A stretch of DNA of 64,000 bases, taken from the NCBI RefSeq assembly GCF_045679555.1, contig NC_092087.1:86181642-86245641 (forward strand), given 5' to 3'. The notes under the pieces are model-generated. The model made no database searches and was not told the DNA's origin. It saw nothing but the letters and a program-made list of their open reading frames with translations. Of this stretch, positions 59,684 to 64,000 are shown in pieces. The stretch is from Salvelinus alpinus. Its lineage: Eukaryota; Chordata; Actinopteri; Salmoniformes; Salmonidae. How positions within the stretch are numbered: position 1 is the stretch's first letter; each line of letters opens with the position of its first letter. Both the position numbers and the translations under genes were made by a program.

Positions 59684-60900
59684 CAGTGCATTCGGGAAGT
59701 ATTCAGACCCCTTCACTTTTTACACATTTTGTTACGTTACAGCCTTATTCTAAAATTGATAAAATTGTTATTTTTTTCATCCTCACCAATCTACATGACA
59801 AAGCAAAAACAGGTTTTTAGATATTTTTGCAAAGTTATTAAAAATAAAAAACTGAAATATCACATGACGCTACAAGCTTGGCACACCTGTATTTGGGGAG
59901 CTTCTCCCATTCTACTCTGCAGATCATCTCAAGTTCTGTCAGGTTTGATGGGGTTCGTCCTGCACATCGATTTTCAGGTCTCTCCAGAGATGTTTGATCG
60001 GGTTCAAGTCCGTGCTCTGGCTGGGCCACTCAAGGACATTCAGAGACTTGTCCTGAAGCCACTCTTGCATTGTCTTGGCTGTGTATTTAGGGTCATTGTC
60101 CTGTTGGAAGGTGAACATTCTGGAGCAGTTTTTCATCAAGGATCTCTCAGTACTTTGCTTTGTTCATCTTTCACTCGATCCTGACTAGTCTTCCAAAACA
60201 GTTTCATCTTGGTTTCATCAGACTAGAGAATCTTGTTTCTCATGGTCTGAGAGTCCTTTATGTGTCTCTTGGCAAACTCTAAGCGGGATGTCGTGCCTTT
60301 TACTGAGGAATGGCTTCCTTCTGGAAAACTCTGGAGCTCTGTCAGAGTGACCATCGGGTTCTTGGTCACCTCCCTGACCAAGGCCCTTTTCCAAATTGCT
60401 CAGTTTCGCCAGGCGGCCAGCTCTAGGAATAGTCTTGGTGCTTCCAAACTTCTTCCATTTAACAATGATGGAGGCCACTGTGTTCTTGGGGACCTTCAAG
60501 AAATGCAGACATTTTTTGGTACCTTTCCTCAGATGTTTTTTTTCTCTGACATGCACTGTCAACTGTGAGACCTTATATAGACAGGTTTGTGCCTTTCAAA
60601 ATCATGTCCAATCAATTTAATTTACCACAGGTGGACTCCAATCAAGTTGTAGAAACAACTTAAGGATGTTCAATGGAAACAGGATGCACCTGAGCTCAAT
60701 TTCAGGTCTCATAGCAAAGGGTCTGAAAAGTTATGTAAATAAGGTATTTCAGTTGTTTTTTTATTTTTATAAATTTGCCCCCCAAATTTTTTTTTTCGTT
60801 TTTGCTTTCTCATTATGGGGTATTGTGTGTAGATTGATGAGAAAAATATATATATTTAATCAATTGTACATGGCAAACTATGAAAATTAAAATAAGGCCA
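59684..60900 (-). mobile_element. Tc1-like transposon remnant, reverse orientation
   Basis: The left end CAGTGCATTCGGGAAGTATT follows a TA. The minus strand carries the N-terminal part (KWKKFGSTKTIPRAGRLAKL, about 60407-60466) and the core [20 protein letters not shown] (about 60050-60110), followed by [14 protein letters not shown], which holds Asp and the last acidic-position region. Several shifts and stops make it dead. The right end has decayed after GGGGTATTGTGTGTAGATTG (60817). Confidence 0.9.
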
Positions 60901-62705
<1,805 letters not shown>

Positions 62706-63563
62706 AGTGAAGGACGGTCTGTATATAAACTCCACGGCATTAGTGCCTAAAGGGGACGATCGCTCCATCACAGCTCGAGACAGCCGCATTCCCCATCCTA
62801 CCATTAGCGCACGAGAGCCTCGCAGTTATCAGCTCTCTATCTGGTAAACAGTTCCTCCTGGCTGCCGCTCAGTGGTGGCCAAGGCTGTCTGTTTTACAAC
62901 CTGCAGCGGATCTTACCATTAATTATGTCCTAGGCTTGGAGCCGGGGGCTAGAGGCCGGGCCCTCCTCTGGACCCCCCCCTGGTCTGAGCGCCTCACCTC
63001 GGACGTGGGGAGGAGAGTGAGTCGCAGGAGACTGCTGGCTCGGGCGGCTAGGCTATCTGGGTGTCAGGAGAGGACGGGGCGGGGGGAGATGACACACAGT
63101 GAATCGATCTATTCAAATGATCAAGGTTTTTATCTGAAATCTTTAGCAAGACAAGTCCATTTAGGATCCTCGCGAAAAGCGTCTATTCCATCAATTTCTC
63201 TCCTCCCGTTGCATTCCATAAGGAGACGGGAGACAGGGAGAGGGGCATGGTTTAGTGTGTAAAAACTTCCCCTCCCCTATATGTTCATTTGTTTAGGTGT
63301 CGTAAAAGTTCTACTCACACGACCTCTATCTTCTGCCACATGATAAATTAACTTTGAATGTGAGAGTGTATACAGTCAATGGTTTCCCCACATTTCTACG
63401 ACAGATTGTTTTCCCATGTTTTGTGGCTTGGAGGTAGGCATCAGCTTTTGGGCTGTAGGCCTGTGGGTTTTCGTTTGCCTCTCTAAAGAAAAAAAACACT
63501 CAAATTAATTATATGTTTTAATAACATTAAATTGCTATTCTGCATGTTGATCTAGGATGAACC
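62706..63563. other. Distal flank, GC-rich unique sequence
   Basis: 62735-63110 is GC-rich, non-repetitive, and carries GATA-type (AGTTATCAGC, CTATCTGG) and homeobox-type (CATTAATTATG) motifs. This is suggestive of, not evidence for, an enhancer. Confidence 0.35.
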
Positions 63564-63667
63564 CACTGGGCACGCTCTGGTTGAATCAACGTTGTTTCTA
63601 CGTCGTTTCAATTAAATTACGTTGAACCAACGTGGAATAGATGTTGAATTGACATCGGTGCCCAGTG
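63564..63667. mobile_element. Palindromic MITE of 104 bp
   Basis: It starts CACTGGGCACGCTCTGG and ends CGGTGCCCAGTG, with inner inverse pairs (TTGAATCAACGTTG against AACCAACGTGG). No coding capacity. Confidence 0.8.
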
Positions 63668-63680
63668 CGAAGCAGCTCAT

Positions 63681-63944
63681 GGTGCTTTCAAGACAACTGG
63701 CAACACGGGACAAAAACTAGGTCAAATCATGACGTCCTAGATCTACAGGTCGGAAAGTCGGAGATCTAGAAAGATGCCCGAGTTTGCCGCTTAGAATTCT
63801 CAGTTGGATGACCTTTCAAAACAATTTGTCCAGTGGGAGCTCGTTTTTTCCACCAAGTTCCCAGTTGTCATGAATGCACTAAAGTCGGAAGTCGGAGATT
63901 TCCGAATTTCCAGTTCCTAGTTGTTTTGAATGCGGCATCATATC
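63681..63944. mobile_element. MITE (TGCTTTCAAGACAACTGG ends)
   Basis: GGTGCTTTCAAGACAACTGG at the left and CTAGTTGTTTTGAATGCGGC at the right. Same family, opposite orientation, as 43386-43622; it contains several TCGGAAGTCGGAGAT-type words. Confidence 0.7.
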
Positions 63945-64000
63945 TGTTTTACGCGATACATCTTGTGTGTTAGCCTATGTATGATCCATGTCGTTCGTTC

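Overview
The window is genomic DNA from a salmonid fish. It holds a tRNA-derived SINE whose 3' tail is the type shared by salmonid SINEs and the RSg-1 LINE, several decayed Tc1-like transposons with the usual TIR wording of salmonid copies, and at least seven copies of a short hairpin repeat built on TAGTGCACTAC. Species, and which duplicate from the salmonid genome doubling this is, cannot be told from sequence alone.

Three protein-coding genes can be reconstructed exon by exon, with matching splice phases. (1) entpd7, an endomembrane NTPDase, minus strand: nine coding exons between 16360 and 7284, 451 codons, the C-terminal exons not in the window. (2) slc25a28 (mitoferrin-2, mitochondrial iron importer), plus strand: four coding exons between 19110 and 33897, 404 residues, apparently complete. 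(3) nkx2.3 (NK-2 homeobox factor), minus strand: two coding exons between 52539 and 50482, 350 residues, complete. Order and orientation (entpd7 -, slc25a28 +, nkx2.3 -) match human 10q24 (NKX2-3, SLC25A28, ENTPD7), which supports these names over the 8p21 paralogues ENTPD4/SLC25A37. The genes share synteny, not a pathway.

Layout: 1-6757 is a satellite with a 67-bp unit, about 101 copies, with higher-order structure; it enters the window already in progress and lies where the next entpd7 intron should be. 7.28-16.4 kb is entpd7, its introns filled by a nested Tc1/SINE/MITE block, microsatellites, a possible unclassified TIR element and a 26-bp minisatellite. 16.4-19.1 kb is the head-to-head intergenic region, with TGACGT-type promoter motifs. 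19.1-34.1 kb is slc25a28; its introns carry a 53-bp repeat, a Tc1-like copy, adjacent 24-bp and 23-bp minisatellites, a LINE remnant whose end is amplified as a 62-bp minisatellite, and a 14-fold repeat of acceptor-like motifs just before the last exon. 34.1-50.4 kb is gene-free: transposon copies, hairpin MITEs, TG runs and a perfect 424-bp tandem duplication. 50.4-53.1 kb is nkx2.3 and its promoter. 53.1-64 kb is its 5' flank, with a SINE, more Tc1-like copies, a G-rich block, a 107-bp hairpin and unique stretches that could hold enhancers.

I found no convincing previously undescribed molecular system. The most unusual items are the satellite with its shared higher-order pattern and the repeated acceptor-like array in slc25a28.
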